Assembly (NCBI GenBank): GCA_019308525.1
Contig: JAFDIC010000011.1
Coordinates: 1-42,296 of the forward strand
DNA: 42,296 nucleotides
DNA from: Deltaproteobacteria bacterium
GTDB lineage: Bacteria; Desulfobacterota; DSM-4660; Desulfatiglandales; HGW-15
Direction: 5' to 3'
This document shows, piece after piece, positions 23,661 through 32,731 of this stretch (position 1 is the stretch's first letter; every line of letters starts with the position of its first letter). The notes under the pieces are model-generated. The model was given only the letters and a program-made list of their open reading frames with translations, did not search any database and was not told where the DNA came from. Made by a program: the position numbers and the translations under genes.

Positions 23661-24620
23661 TCAGTATTCATCCTGTCTCTTTACCACTTCAACGAGCCGG
23701 TCTATGTGCTCGGGCGGGACTTCGAGTTTTTCCCAAGAGGCGTTACATGCAATCACCCCGAGGCGGCAAAGGGCCTCTTTCAGGACGGGGGCAGGGTGAT
23801 GCTGGTAAAACCCCCGGAGCTCGGACACAAATGCACCCGCATCCAGGATTTGCCTGACTTGATCCGGATACCTGTAGTCTGGATCCTCCAGGCTCATTGA
23901 GGAGGCGGTGATCCGTTGCCATGGCTTAGGGGCAAGGCTGGCCCCAGGCGATATCACACCGCTAAGGCTCGGGTAATTAAGGAAATGTGCCTCGTCTCCG
24001 TCGTAAATCCTGAACTCCGGCCTGGTCCTGACGGCTTTCTGGTAGTTGTGGGCCCTGCCAAGGGGGCCGCGAAATATCATTCCCTTTATCTCCTGGATAG
24101 ATGCGAGCTCCTTGAGTATGCCGGTGCGAATATTGCTCCTCTTCAAGGGTTGTTTCTCCCCCTTGCTCTTCTGGACGAACTCCGGATCGTTAGACAGTAT
24201 GAACAATGCCCTTGCCTTCGAGGTAAGCTCACGATAATAGGCCGGCAATCCTCGATTGCTGCGATAGGAGAGAGGGGTATCTACCCAAAAGACATTTGCG
24301 CGAGTGCCCCTCTTCCCAACGGTCCTTGCGAGTTCAAGCAGGTTTTCCCTGGTTTCGTCTTCGCTTTTCCTGCTCATCCAGAAGAAGACTTTGATCTTTC
24401 CCCCTATTATTGACAGGGAAGCCTCCAGGAGTTTCTTTATTTGCGCAGGGTTGAGAAAGCTGCCTTCTCCTGCCTGGGGGCTTGCAAGAAGGACCGCCTG
24501 GCAATAGGGAATAACCCTGTTCAGAAGTCTGTGAAGGGATCCTGTATCGATGTCTCCTGTCTTTTCGAGGGGGGTTACCAGATCAACGATGAGGCCCCGA
24601 GGAGCGTCTAAACCGGTCAT
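23661..24620 (-). CDS. DapA-like (dihydrodipicolinate synthase superfamily) protein without the catalytic lysine
   Basis: A 319-residue TIM-barrel protein with recognisable but weak DapA layout: APRGLIVDLVTPLEKTGDID at the start, a GGKIKVFFWM strand, and IQEIKGMIFRGPLGR where active family members have the Schiff-base lysine in a GIKDSSG-type motif. Aligned by that strand, the lysine position is Ile and no lysine replaces it; the usual YN-P tyrosine motif is also not visible (ALFILSNDP instead). It is therefore probably not a normal aldolase or lyase. The ATG at 24620 lies 38 bases inside the end of kdsD, implying coupled translation. A link to sugar or keto-acid metabolism is guessed from its neighbours. 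Confidence 0.7.
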   Translation of the reverse strand: MTGLDAPRGLIVDLVTPLEKTGDIDTGSLHRLLNRVIPYCQAVLLASPQAGEGSFLNPAQIKKLLEASLSIIGGKIKVFFWMSRKSEDETRENLLELARTVGKRGTRANVFWVDTPLSYRSNRGLPAYYRELTSKARALFILSNDPEFVQKSKGEKQPLKRSNIRTGILKELASIQEIKGMIFRGPLGRAHNYQKAVRTRPEFRIYDGDEAHFLNYPSLSGVISPGASLAPKPWQRITASSMSLEDPDYRYPDQVRQILDAGAFVSELRGFYQHHPAPVLKEALCRLGVIACNASWEKLEVPPEHIDRLVEVVKRQDEY

Positions 24621-25593
24621 TTAGCCTGAATTCCTCTCTGCCCAATAGATCATGGAGATGGACGATACCTTTCACTTTCTTGTTTATGTCTATGATGCAC
24701 AGGTGTGTAATCTCGTACAATTCCATTATTCCCAGGGCCTCGGCAGCTGTTTGTTGCTCGTCTATGGTCCTTGGAGAATCAGACATTATTGATTCTACCT
24801 TCATGTCGAGGATGTTTTTTGTCTTCAAAAGGGCCCTTCGCACGTCGCCGTCAGTAATAATCCCTTGAAGACGATTCTGCCTGTCCACCACCAGGGTAGC
24901 GCCGATACCCTTTGAATCGATCTCCCTCAGTGCCAGTTTGACGCTGGATCCAAGCGGGACTCTTGGCACCTTGTCACCGGTGAACATGACTTCCCTGACC
25001 TTTGTGGACAATCTTTCGCCAAGGGATCCTCCAGGGTGATACCTCATGAAGTCTTTGGAGTTGAACCTCCTGGCATTGATCAGCACGACGGCAAGGGCAT
25101 CTCCCATGGCCAGGGCGGCGGTGGTGCTCGCGGTTGGGGCCAGTCCCATAGGGCAGGCCTCTCTCTTGACGCCCACATCTATGACCACATCGCTCTCAAG
25201 GGCCATGGGTGAGTCAGTGTTGCCGGTGAAGGCGATAATCCTGGCGCCAATGTCCTTGATCATATGGATGATGTTGTTGATCTCCATGGTTTGGCCGCTG
25301 TTTGAGATGACAATCAGGATATCATCGCTCGTTACCATGCCAAGGTCCCCGTGAATCGCCTCCACAGGATGGAGAAACAGGGAGGGAGTCCCCGTGCTGT
25401 TCAAAGTGGCGGAGATCTTCCTGCCCACCAGGCCTGACTTGCCTATCCCCGTCAGGATGACTCTGCCCTTGGACTCCAGTATCATGCGGACGGCCTTCTC
25501 AAATTCCAGTCCTACCCGGTCCATGAGATCAACAATCGCCTGGGCCTCGATTCCTAAGACTTCTCTTACCTGTTCTATAATGGTGGGAGACAT
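24583..25593 (-). CDS. kdsD: Arabinose-5-phosphate isomerase
   Basis: Converts ribulose-5-phosphate to arabinose-5-phosphate, the first step to KDO of lipopolysaccharide, implying a Gram-negative outer membrane. The 336-residue protein has a SIS sugar-isomerase domain (about 40-175, with RVILTGIGKSGLVGRKISAT and ISNSGQTMEI) and two CBS domains (about 205-330). The start MSPTIIEQVREVLGIEAQAI is family-typical although the ribosome-binding site is weak. Its last codons overlap the DapA-like gene. No other KDO gene (kdsA, kdsB, kdsC) lies in the window. Confidence 0.94.
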   Translation of the reverse strand: MSPTIIEQVREVLGIEAQAIVDLMDRVGLEFEKAVRMILESKGRVILTGIGKSGLVGRKISATLNSTGTPSLFLHPVEAIHGDLGMVTSDDILIVISNSGQTMEINNIIHMIKDIGARIIAFTGNTDSPMALESDVVIDVGVKREACPMGLAPTASTTAALAMGDALAVVLINARRFNSKDFMRYHPGGSLGERLSTKVREVMFTGDKVPRVPLGSSVKLALREIDSKGIGATLVVDRQNRLQGIITDGDVRRALLKTKNILDMKVESIMSDSPRTIDEQQTAAEALGIMELYEITHLCIIDINKKVKGIVHLHDLLGREEFRLNDRFRRSSGPHR

Positions 25594-25666
25594 TTGAGCA
25601 AGATCAAATTGTTCGGAGATTCACTGGATAGAACCTTTAACATTTTCCCCCTGCTGACTCAAGTAC

Positions 25667-25707
25667 AAAAAAAGGCACTCAGCCTCTTCCCAATGGCTGA
25701 AGTGCCT
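25667..25707 (-). terminator. Rho-independent terminator of the cold-shock gene
   Basis: Read on the minus strand, AGGCACTTCAGCC (from 25707) pairs with GGCTGAGTGCCT with one bulged base, followed by a run of seven T. It lies 20 bases past the csp stop codon. Confidence 0.85.
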
Positions 25708-25729
25708 CTTTCCTCTTACGGCTCAAGGG

Positions 25730-25930
25730 CTATATCACGGTAACGTTTACAGCCGAAGGGCCTTTTTTGCCCTGCTCAATGGTGAAACTCACCCTGTCGC
25801 CTTCCCTGAGGGACTTGAAACCGCTTCCATTGATCCCGGTATGATGAACAAAAACGTCAGAGCCGTCTTCTTGCTCTATGAAGCCGTAACCCTTGCGATC
25901 ATCAAACCACTTCACTATTCCAGTCGTCAT
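25730..25930 (-). CDS. Cold-shock domain protein (CspA family)
   Basis: A 66-residue single cold-shock domain that binds single-stranded nucleic acid. RNP1 is KGYGFIE (13-19) and RNP2 VFVHH (26-30); the surrounding [17 protein letters not shown] and [17 protein letters not shown] are typical. ATG 25930 is preferred because AAAGGAGG ends 8 bases upstream; the frame continues 13 codons further up without a start signal. A strong terminator follows, so the gene is monocistronic. Confidence 0.95.
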   Translation of the reverse strand: MTTGIVKWFDDRKGYGFIEQEDGSDVFVHHTGINGSGFKSLREGDRVSFTIEQGKKGPSAVNVTVI

Positions 25931-26174
25931 AGTGGCGTCCTCCTTTCTACGAAAATTTCTCTGTTCCATACCTCAGGGCGCCACTCTTGATAAATGGATC
26001 CCACCCTCAGAACGAAACAAGGCCGGAAAATCCAGGCTTTTTTGCAGAATAAGCACATACGGGCAAAAAATCAAACATTTTTTTCATTTGACGTACTGCC
26101 ATAGGGGGTCGGGGACCCATTTCCAGGGGCGATCTGGTGGGCGGACGAATAACTTATTGAAATCGGGCGCATAG

Positions 26175-26180
26175 TATAAT
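26175..26180 (+). promoter_or_regulatory. Candidate -10 box for thrC in the 350-base divergent region
   Basis: A perfect TATAAT about 100 bases before the thrC ATG. No good -35 lies at 16-18 bases (sequence there is AT-rich, near ACTTAT). A small hairpin GGGTC/GACCC (26106-26118) lies upstream. The rest of 25931-26280 holds no recognisable gene. Confidence 0.35.
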
Positions 26181-26280
26181 ATTAGAACATCTGGAGAACC
26201 TTCAAAACATAACGCATGTTCCATCTCAGATTTCGGCTCGGACGGAAGAGACCATGGGGGAAGATGAAAGGGAGGAATAA

Positions 26281-27783
26281 ATGAAAACCGCACAGTTTCC
26301 AGACACCATAAGGCCCTATATTTTGCCTGAACCCGAAGGTGAGGTGGTATATTCCTGCCTGGGATGCAAGGGAGAATTTGGTATCGATCAATTACTCTAT
26401 ACATGTCCTGACTGTGGAGACGTGCTTCTCTTGAAGGATCGGAACTTCGACAGACTGACGGAAGCGGGAGGCCAGAGGTGGCGTGAAATCTTCGATTATC
26501 GAAAAATGGCAAATGAGAGGGCACTGAAAGGGATCTTCCGGTACTACGAATTCATAGCTCCGGTCATCCCCCTGGAAGACATAGTATACCTGGGAGAAGG
26601 CCACACCCCGCTCGTTGAGGCCAACAAGAGGCTGAAGGAGATGGTTGGGGTTGATTTTTACTTTAAAGACGATGGCCTGAATCCGAGCGCGTCCTTCAAA
26701 GATAGGGGCATGGCCTGCGCATTGAGCTATATCAAGCATTTCGCAAAAAGGAAGGGCATAGATAATCTCCTGGCCATCTGTGCGTCAACAGGGGACACCT
26801 CTGCTTCCGCAGCCCTTTACTGCGCCTACGTAGGTGAGTTCTTGAAATCAGCAGTGCTCCTGCCCCACGGGAAAGTTACTCCGCACCAACTCTCCCAGCC
26901 CCTCGGCAGCGGGGCCCGGGTCCTGGAGATACCGGGTGTCTTTGACGACTGCATGAAGGTGGTGGAATCCCTGGCAGAGGATTACCCCGTGGCCCTTTTG
27001 AATTCCAAGAACAGCTGGCGGATATTGGGGCAGGAATCCTTTTCATTCGCGATAGCCCAGGAATTTGATTACGAGGTGGATGACAAGGTAGTAGTGCTGC
27101 CCATTGGAAACGCCGGCAACATAACCGCTGTGATAAACGGTTTTTTGAAGTTTCAAAAAGCCGGCGTCATTGATGGGCTCCCCAAAATTATCGGCGTGCA
27201 GTCAGAGCATGCAGACCCGGTGTACCGTTACTACCTTGAGGAGGACAAGGGTAGAAGGCGGTTCGTGCCGGTCAATGTAAAGCCAAGTGTCGCCCAGGCG
27301 GCAATGATAGGCAACCCGGTCTCAATGCCGCGGGTTGTCAATGTGGTTGAGGAGTATAATCGGGTCGCAGGCGAAAAGAGGGTCTTTGTCGTGCAGGTCA
27401 AGGAGCAGGAAATCATGGACTGGATGATAACCGCCAATCGGAACGGAAACATTGCCTGTACCCAGGGAGGAGAGTCCCTGGCGGGATTCAAGAGGGCGCT
27501 CGAAAAGGGCTATGTGAACCACGGGGAGATAGGCGTCCTTGATTCCACTGCCCATATGCTCAAATTCATCAACTTCCAGGAGATGTATTTCCAGGACAAA
27601 TTCGATCCCCGGTTCGGTGTGCGCCCAAAACAAGAGCTCAAGAACGCCCCCGTGCTGGTAAGGCCGGCGAGGATAGGAAAGTACCCGGAGCCAGGGAGGC
27701 CGCTTGTGGGTAAGGACATGGATCAATTCGTCCGAGAGATGGCCCTGGAAATCGCAAATATCCTTGGTCTTCAAAGAAAATAA
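26281..27783 (+). CDS. thrC: Threonine synthase
   Basis: Converts O-phosphohomoserine to threonine with PLP. A 500-residue protein with an N-terminal zinc ribbon (C26, C29, C42, C45), the PLP lysine K140 in NPSASFKDRGM, ASTGDTSASA as substrate loop and PIGNAGNITA as the phosphate-binding loop. It has both N-terminal and C-terminal extensions relative to the 418-residue paralogue at 1389. GGGAGG lies about 5 bases before ATG 26281. The phosphatase gene and rlmH follow closely on the same strand. This is the likelier housekeeping threonine synthase of the two. Confidence 0.92.
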   Translation: MKTAQFPDTIRPYILPEPEGEVVYSCLGCKGEFGIDQLLYTCPDCGDVLLLKDRNFDRLTEAGGQRWREIFDYRKMANERALKGIFRYYEFIAPVIPLEDIVYLGEGHTPLVEANKRLKEMVGVDFYFKDDGLNPSASFKDRGMACALSYIKHFAKRKGIDNLLAICASTGDTSASAALYCAYVGEFLKSAVLLPHGKVTPHQLSQPLGSGARVLEIPGVFDDCMKVVESLAEDYPVALLNSKNSWRILGQESFSFAIAQEFDYEVDDKVVVLPIGNAGNITAVINGFLKFQKAGVIDGLPKIIGVQSEHADPVYRYYLEEDKGRRRFVPVNVKPSVAQAAMIGNPVSMPRVVNVVEEYNRVAGEKRVFVVQVKEQEIMDWMITANRNGNIACTQGGESLAGFKRALEKGYVNHGEIGVLDSTAHMLKFINFQEMYFQDKFDPRFGVRPKQELKNAPVLVRPARIGKYPEPGRPLVGKDMDQFVREMALEIANILGLQRK

Positions 27784-27808
27784 ACATGCGCGTGGCGGCA
27801 GGTTACCC

Positions 27809-28285
27809 GTGAATATCCTCTTCGTGTGCAGCGGCAACGTGAGCCGGAGCTTCTTGGCCGAGATGCTGCTCAGGTATGAGATCTCAAAAAAAGACTTGGA
27901 GGGTATATCAGTCTCTTCTGCGGGGCTGTTTGCTTCTCCGGGGAGCCCGGCTGACCCGGAAATGTTGTCTTACCTCCTCAGGGAAGGCATTCCGGTGCTG
28001 AACCATAGGGCGAGACAGATTGAGGAAAAGGACGTAGCGTGGGCCGATAGGATCTATGTTATGGAGAGAAGGCAGGGTGAGATAGTAGAGGAGACATGGC
28101 CCGATGCCAAGGGCAAGATAAAGCACCTGGGGGCTCTTATTTCAGCTCCCCCGTATATGGACGATATCGTGGATCCCTTTGGCAGGAGCCCTTATTACTA
28201 CCGGCTTTCACAGTCTCAAATAAGCCTTGCAGTGAAAAGACTTGTTGATTGCCTGCTCAGGCGCGGTATCAACCCCAGTGCCTAA
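27809..28285 (+). CDS. Low-molecular-weight protein-tyrosine-phosphatase-like protein
   Basis: A 158-residue protein of the LMW-PTP/arsenate-reductase fold. The phosphate loop is CSGNVSRS, with nucleophile Cys7 and Arg13 (CX5R), and the general-acid Asp122 lies in DDIVDPFG, so the active site looks complete. It may act on tyrosine- or arginine-phosphorylated proteins, for example in polysaccharide control. No ATG is in frame; GTG 27809 gives the family-typical MNILFVCSGN start, with a weak GGCAGG upstream. It follows thrC by 25 bases and rlmH starts 6 bases after its stop, so the three are probably one transcript. Confidence 0.86.
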   Translation: MNILFVCSGNVSRSFLAEMLLRYEISKKDLEGISVSSAGLFASPGSPADPEMLSYLLREGIPVLNHRARQIEEKDVAWADRIYVMERRQGEIVEETWPDAKGKIKHLGALISAPPYMDDIVDPFGRSPYYYRLSQSQISLAVKRLVDCLLRRGINPSA

Positions 28286-28291
28286 CAAGAG

Positions 28292-28765
28292 ATGCCCAGG
28301 ATCAGGATCATAGTAGTGGACAGGACAAGATCGGAGTTCCTGAGGGAGGGAGAAGCCTACTATCTCCAGCGGCTGAGGCGATATATCCCCGTAGAATGGA
28401 TAGAGGTCAAACCGGTCAAGATCCAAGGGAATAGACCCTCAAAGGATATCATTGCTCTGGAGGGAAAACGAATCCAGGAGAAACGGGATACCAATGCCCA
28501 CATGGTGGTGTTGGATGGCGCGGGCAGACAATACGACTCTTTGGAGCTGGCGGAGTGGATTGGAGGGCTTTTTCACAGGGGAGTAAGGAGCATAGAATTC
28601 ATAGTGGGCGGACCGCTGGGACTATCGGATGAGGTTTCAAGGATTTCTAATGAGGCCCTTTCCTTGTCAAGGCTCACCCTGACCCATGAAATGTGCAGAT
28701 TGGTGCTCCTGGAACAGCTTTACAGGGCCATGACTATTCTTCGGGGAGAGAAATACCACAAATGA
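28292..28765 (+). CDS. rlmH: 23S rRNA (pseudouridine-1915-N3)-methyltransferase RlmH
   Basis: SPOUT-fold methyltransferase that methylates pseudouridine 1915 in helix 69 of 23S rRNA on assembled ribosomes. The 157-residue length is normal. The knot region is intact: VVLDGAGRQYDS (about 73-84), EFIVGGPLGL (about 103-112), and the C-terminal signature LSLSRLTLTHEMCRLVL then EQLYRAMTILRGEKYHK. The cofactor loop has GGPLG where GGADG or GGPFG is usual, a conservative change. It starts 6 bases after the phosphatase stop and ends 45 bases before a convergent regulator gene. Confidence 0.95.
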   Translation: MPRIRIIVVDRTRSEFLREGEAYYLQRLRRYIPVEWIEVKPVKIQGNRPSKDIIALEGKRIQEKRDTNAHMVVLDGAGRQYDSLELAEWIGGLFHRGVRSIEFIVGGPLGLSDEVSRISNEALSLSRLTLTHEMCRLVLLEQLYRAMTILRGEKYHK

Positions 28766-28809
28766 GTCCCCTCTCTCCAAGAACTGGGTCGGTGCATCCG
28801 CTGGGAGTG

Positions 28810-29178
28810 CTACGAGGGCTCCACGCTGGTTTCCAGGGCCATGGCTATCTTGTTTTTCAACTCAGTCAGGTCAAAAGACTTGATCACGTAAAAGTCGGCT
28901 GCAATGGATTTCATATCCTCTTTGAAGGTGTCATAGGCAGTGCATAGAATTACGGGTAGGTTATAGAATTTATTGCGGATATCCTGTAGCAGATCAAGCC
29001 CGTTATAGTCGACCATTTTTATGTCCAGGACAACGAGATCCGGTTTCTCCTTTTCAATTTTTTCTATCAGCTTGTACCCGCTGTCGGCGGTGATAACCTC
29101 GTACCCGGCCTCTGTGAGCTCTTCTGAATAGAGATATCGGATATGTTCTTCATCATCGACTATCAATATCTTTGCCAT
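28810..29178 (-). CDS. Single-domain response regulator (CheY-like)
   Basis: A 122-residue receiver domain with no output module. The acidic pocket D8/D9, phospho-acceptor Asp52 in VVLDIKM, Thr80 and Lys100 are all present, so it should accept phosphate. The Lys is in VIKSFD rather than the usual KP pair. It lies alone on the minus strand, so its kinase is encoded elsewhere; similar stand-alone receivers in deltaproteobacteria work in phosphorelays or motility control. Start and promoter are clear. Confidence 0.93.
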   Translation of the reverse strand: MAKILIVDDEEHIRYLYSEELTEAGYEVITADSGYKLIEKIEKEKPDLVVLDIKMVDYNGLDLLQDIRNKFYNLPVILCTAYDTFKEDMKSIAADFYVIKSFDLTELKNKIAMALETSVEPS

Positions 29179-29209
29179 AGCTCATCTCCCCACTGCATAG
29201 TCTTGTTGA

Positions 29210-29238
29210 AAGATAACACAGCTCCCATAAGTTGGCAA
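29210..29238 (-). promoter_or_regulatory. Candidate sigma70 promoter of the response regulator gene
   Basis: On the minus strand TTGCCA (29238-29233) and TATCTT (29215-29210) are separated by exactly 17 bases, 32 bases before the ATG at 29178. Confidence 0.45.
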
Positions 29239-29291
29239 ATACTATAGTGCAACAAACCCTTCTTGACCTTCTGACATCTTGAAATCATTCA

Positions 29292-30071
29292 TCACCATAG
29301 CATGCGCACCTTTAGGCCCTCCCTGTGAAGGTACCCCTTCAGGTCTCTGATCCTATACTTTCCGTAGTGGGTTATGGAGGCGACCAGGGCTGCATCTGCC
29401 ATCCCCTCGGTGAGCACCTCGTAGAGATGTTCTTTCCGGCCCGCACCTCCCGAGGCTATGACCGGGATGCCGACGTTTGAGGCGATCAGCCTGGTCAGGG
29501 ATAAATCATAGCCTTCCTGGGTCCCGTCAGCGTCAATACTGTTAAGGCAGATTTCCCCCGCGCCCAGGCTTTCCGCCTTCTTGGCCCACTCCAGGGCATC
29601 AATGCCTACGGAGGTCCTTCCGCCGTCGATCACCATTTCGTATCCGGTGGGGATGGCCGAAGAAGGTGGGACCCTTTTTACATCCATTCCAAGGACCATG
29701 CACTGGCTCCCAAATGCCTCCGCCCCTCTTGATATGATGCTTGGGTCCCTTATGGCTGCGGAATTTACACTGACCTTTTCCGCACCTGCCAGGAGAACCC
29801 TTCTCATGTCATCGACGTCCCTGATACCTCCACCCACGGAGAAGGGGATGAAGATCTTTTCCGCAACCCTCTCCACGGTCTCGATCATGATATCACGCCG
29901 GTCGCTGGAAGCCGTGATGTCATAGAATATTATCTCGTCTGCCCCCTCTTCGTAATAGAAGGCTGCCATCTCAACGGGGTCTCCGATATCCACGTTCCCC
30001 TTGAACTTGATACCCTTGGTCAGCTTTCCGCCACGGACGTCCAGGCAGGGTATGATTCTCTTGCTAAGCAC
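29292..30071 (-). CDS. hisF: Imidazole glycerol phosphate synthase cyclase subunit HisF
   Basis: Uses ammonia from HisH to turn PRFAR into imidazole glycerol phosphate and AICAR in histidine synthesis. A 259-residue TIM barrel with catalytic Asp11 ([10 protein letters not shown]) and Asp130 (VLGMDVKRV), plus SVGGGIRD (79-85) and the phosphate-binding VIASGGAG near residue 223. It overlaps hisH by 8 bases, matching their 1:1 complex. The pair follows a beta-hydroxyacyl-CoA dehydrogenase gene rather than other his genes. Confidence 0.96.
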   Translation of the reverse strand: MLSKRIIPCLDVRGGKLTKGIKFKGNVDIGDPVEMAAFYYEEGADEIIFYDITASSDRRDIMIETVERVAEKIFIPFSVGGGIRDVDDMRRVLLAGAEKVSVNSAAIRDPSIISRGAEAFGSQCMVLGMDVKRVPPSSAIPTGYEMVIDGGRTSVGIDALEWAKKAESLGAGEICLNSIDADGTQEGYDLSLTRLIASNVGIPVIASGGAGRKEHLYEVLTEGMADAALVASITHYGKYRIRDLKGYLHREGLKVRMLW

Positions 30072-30702
30072 GGTCCCTCCCGTCCCATTTGCAGAAATTT
30101 GACAGGATCTTCAAACCGGGCCTTCCACTTTTTTCCATGTGAAATTGAACCGCGACCAGGTTCTTCTTGGCCACCACCGAAGCGAAAGAGATTCCGTACT
30201 CGGTTATACACAGGATTTCGCCGGGGTCTTCAGGCTCCGGGTAATAGGAGTGCACGAAGTAGAATTCACTTTCAGGTGATAGGCCGTCGAACAAGGGGTG
30301 TGGATATTTCAGTTCGGCACTGTTCCAACCCATGTGGGGAATCTTAAGGGTGTTTCCCTCATGGTCCTTCAAGCTTGCAGGAAAGCGCCGAACGGCACCC
30401 TTTACCAGGCCGAGGCACCGGGTATCGTTTTCCTCGCTCCAATCCATGATTACCTGGGTTCCCAAACAGATGCCCAGAATGGGCTTGCCCTCCCGAAAGG
30501 CCTCACGTAAGGCAAGGTCCAAGCCCGTTTCTCTGAGATTGTGCATGGCCCTTCCAGCCGCTCCCACCCCAGGAAAAATAATCCTCTCCGCCTCCATCAC
30601 CCTGGTGTAGTCATGGGTAATTACAGACTCCCGACCAAGGTGGTTCAAGGCTCTCTGGACACTGGTCAGATTCCCCGCCTTGTAGTCAATGATAGCGATC
30701 AT
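30064..30702 (-). CDS. hisH: Imidazole glycerol phosphate synthase glutaminase subunit HisH
   Basis: Class I glutamine amidotransferase that supplies ammonia to HisF; 212 residues, normal length. Catalytic Cys79 is in GICLGTQ and the His188/Glu190 pair in VQFHMEKSG, where the family normally has FHPEKS, so Met replaces Pro. The oxyanion-strand PGVGA (44-48) is present. The start at 30702 gives [11 protein letters not shown] and overlaps the upstream dehydrogenase stop as ATGA; a longer frame to 30777 runs into that gene and is rejected. Confidence 0.95.
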   Translation of the reverse strand: MIAIIDYKAGNLTSVQRALNHLGRESVITHDYTRVMEAERIIFPGVGAAGRAMHNLRETGLDLALREAFREGKPILGICLGTQVIMDWSEENDTRCLGLVKGAVRRFPASLKDHEGNTLKIPHMGWNSAELKYPHPLFDGLSPESEFYFVHSYYPEPEDPGEILCITEYGISFASVVAKKNLVAVQFHMEKSGRPGLKILSNFCKWDGRDRA

Positions 30703-31550
30703 GTATAGGAATAGAACCCCTTGCCGGTTTTCCTGCCCACCCATCCTGCCTCCACATACTTCTTGAGCAGGGGGCAAGGCCTGTACTTGTCGTCCCCAAG
30801 GCCCTGGTGGAGAACTTCCATGATTGCAAGACAGGTATCCAGCCCGATCAGGTCTGCTAGGGCCAGGGGGCCCATGGGATGATTCATGCCCAGTTTCATA
30901 ATCTGGTCTATGTCTTCCACGCTCCCCACACCTTCGAACAGGGCGTAGATCGCCTCGTTTATCATGGGCATCAGGACCCTATTGGCTATGAATCCTGGAA
31001 AGTCCCTTGACGGCACGGGTATCTTGCCCAACCTTGATGCCAGATCCCGGGTTACCTGGAAAGTGCCATCAGAGGTTGCAAGCCCCCTGATGACTTCCAC
31101 AAGCTTCATGAGGGGGACAGGATTCATGAAGTGCATTCCGATCACTTTATCAGGCCTCTTTGTGGCCGAGGCGATTTTTGTAATGGAAATGGAGGAGGTA
31201 TTAGAGGAAAGTATCACCCCCTCTCTGCAAAACCGATCAAGATCTGCAAATATCTTTAGTTTCAAGGACTCGTCCTCGGTAGCAGCCTCCACGACAAAAT
31301 CGGCCTTGGCCATGTCATCAATGGCCGTGGTCCCTTCGATCCTTCCCAGAATGGCCCGGAGGTCATCACTCGAAATCTTCTCCTTCTTTACCATGCGCTC
31401 AAGGCTGTTTTCAATGGCTGAAAAGCCTCTCTCAATAAACTCATCCTTGATATCACTCATTATCACCGACAGGCCACTCGATGCACAGACCTGCGCGATT
31501 CCCGACCCCATCTGCCCAGCGCCGACCACGCCCAACGTCTTGATTTCCAT
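30699..31550 (-). CDS. hbd: 3-hydroxybutyryl-CoA dehydrogenase
   Basis: NAD(P)-dependent oxidoreductase interconverting 3-hydroxyacyl-CoA and 3-oxoacyl-CoA in beta-oxidation or butyrate-type metabolism. The 283-residue length is typical of the short stand-alone enzyme. The Rossmann motif is GAGQMGSG (10-17); catalytic His140 (GMHFMNPVP) and Glu152 and the NTSS segment (117-120) are present. AAAGGAGG lies 5 bases before the ATG. Its stop overlaps hisH as ATGA, so it is cotranscribed with the histidine pair, an unusual pathway mixture. Confidence 0.93.
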   Translation of the reverse strand: MEIKTLGVVGAGQMGSGIAQVCASSGLSVIMSDIKDEFIERGFSAIENSLERMVKKEKISSDDLRAILGRIEGTTAIDDMAKADFVVEAATEDESLKLKIFADLDRFCREGVILSSNTSSISITKIASATKRPDKVIGMHFMNPVPLMKLVEVIRGLATSDGTFQVTRDLASRLGKIPVPSRDFPGFIANRVLMPMINEAIYALFEGVGSVEDIDQIMKLGMNHPMGPLALADLIGLDTCLAIMEVLHQGLGDDKYRPCPLLKKYVEAGWVGRKTGKGFYSYT

Positions 31551-31594
31551 TCCAACCTCCTTTCGATGTGTTACAGTTGAATTGTCATTAATTT

Positions 31595-31603
31595 CTTATA
31601 CCA
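31595..31603 (-). promoter_or_regulatory. Candidate extended -10 promoter of the hbd-hisH-hisF operon
   Basis: Minus-strand TGGTATAAG (TG at 31603-31602, TATAAG at 31600-31595) lies about 45 bases before the hbd ATG; a weak TTGCTT lies 15 bases upstream. Confidence 0.4.
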
Positions 31604-31623
31604 ATTGGGATGGAAAAGCAACT

Positions 31624-31640
31624 CCTCCTCCCTGAGGAGG
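31624..31640 (-). terminator. Weak terminator-like hairpin after the unknown membrane protein gene
   Basis: On the minus strand CCTCCTC-AGG-GAGGAGG is a perfect 7-bp stem with a 3-base loop, followed by AGTTGCTTTT. The T-run is short and interrupted, so it is a weak candidate. Confidence 0.3.
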
Positions 31641-31689
31641 TGGATCACTCCTCATCCAGGGGGGAAAGGAATGGGATAGCGATTCGGTT

Positions 31690-32523
31690 TCAGGTATCGT
31701 GCCCGATCTGGGCCGGGGAATGGGTGGGTGGGTTTTCCAAGCTATCCAGGATGGACTTGGTCTCTTCCCACAGAGAAAGGAAATAGGAGATGTCCTCTCT
31801 GGTAGGTCGCAGTTCAGGGGGATAATCATGGGATCTTTTGACCCAGCCCTCAAAAAGGTATCTCACCCTACCTATGTATTCTATGGCCGCTTGTGCCTGT
31901 TCCGCAGGGTCTGATGCCCTCTTGGCCAGGACAATGAACGGCATGGACGTTATTTCAGGAAATGCCTCTCTCATGCGGGGAATAGAGGTGAGTCGATCCA
32001 GTTTGGCAACAAGGGCCTCCCGATTCCTCACCAGCATTGCTCTGTACCGCCGGGTGTCCTCGAAGCGGGTGACCCGCGTCCTTCGGTTTGAGATCAGCCT
32101 TTCACGTCTCTCCAGGTACATTTTACCTACGATGACGCCTTGCGAAACCAGGGCCAGCAACAGAGCACACAGGATAGCCCTGTTGATCCTCCTGCGACGC
32201 TTTATTTTGGTCTCAGGCTCACACACCATCCGGTGCTTGTCTCTTGCCGGTGGTTCAACCTCGGTCACCGCTTGAAGTGATACCTTCTTGTCGGGCGAGT
32301 AAGATATCTCCAGCAGGTTTTCCTTGTTAGTGGACGACCTTATTGTCAAGGTGTATCGCTCAAGCAACTTTTCGATGAAGTCTCTAGAGCACTCCAGGTC
32401 AATATTCAGTTTTACGATTTCCTCTCGTGCCGGCTCTACCCTTCTCAAGGGGCGTATTTTTCCCCTGTCTTTCTTGAGGATTAGTATCTCTCTCTCCTGT
32501 TCAGTCTGGGGTCCACCGGCCAT
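31690..32523 (-). CDS. Uncharacterised single-pass membrane protein
   Basis: A 277-residue protein I do not recognise. The N-terminal 110 residues are charged and probably cytoplasmic, followed by a basic stretch (KIKRRRR, about 106-112) and one membrane segment (about 115-136, AILCALLLALVSQGV). The remaining 140 residues are Arg-rich and helical, probably outside the membrane. The positive-inside rule places the N-terminus in the cytoplasm. ATG 32523 is preferred (GGAGGGG 8 bases upstream) over the one at 32550. A 3' hairpin follows and the gene stands alone. It could be a scaffold or envelope factor; no function is assigned. Confidence 0.6.
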   Translation of the reverse strand: MAGGPQTEQEREILILKKDRGKIRPLRRVEPAREEIVKLNIDLECSRDFIEKLLERYTLTIRSSTNKENLLEISYSPDKKVSLQAVTEVEPPARDKHRMVCEPETKIKRRRRINRAILCALLLALVSQGVIVGKMYLERRERLISNRRTRVTRFEDTRRYRAMLVRNREALVAKLDRLTSIPRMREAFPEITSMPFIVLAKRASDPAEQAQAAIEYIGRVRYLFEGWVKRSHDYPPELRPTREDISYFLSLWEETKSILDSLENPPTHSPAQIGHDT

Positions 32524-32731
32524 GATGCATACCCCTCCGCCAGATATCACGGTCTATTAGCTAAACTGATTGAACACAGTGTTTTTTATACCAGATTATG
32601 AAACATATGTCTACACAAATCTCCTTTTTGCCATTGAAATAGGTACCGCACCACTCCAGAATCTATCTGGCTTCGAAGGAAGTTTTTCGGAGCCTGGAGA
32701 CAAGAGACGAGGATTTTCGGGGTTCAGTGCT

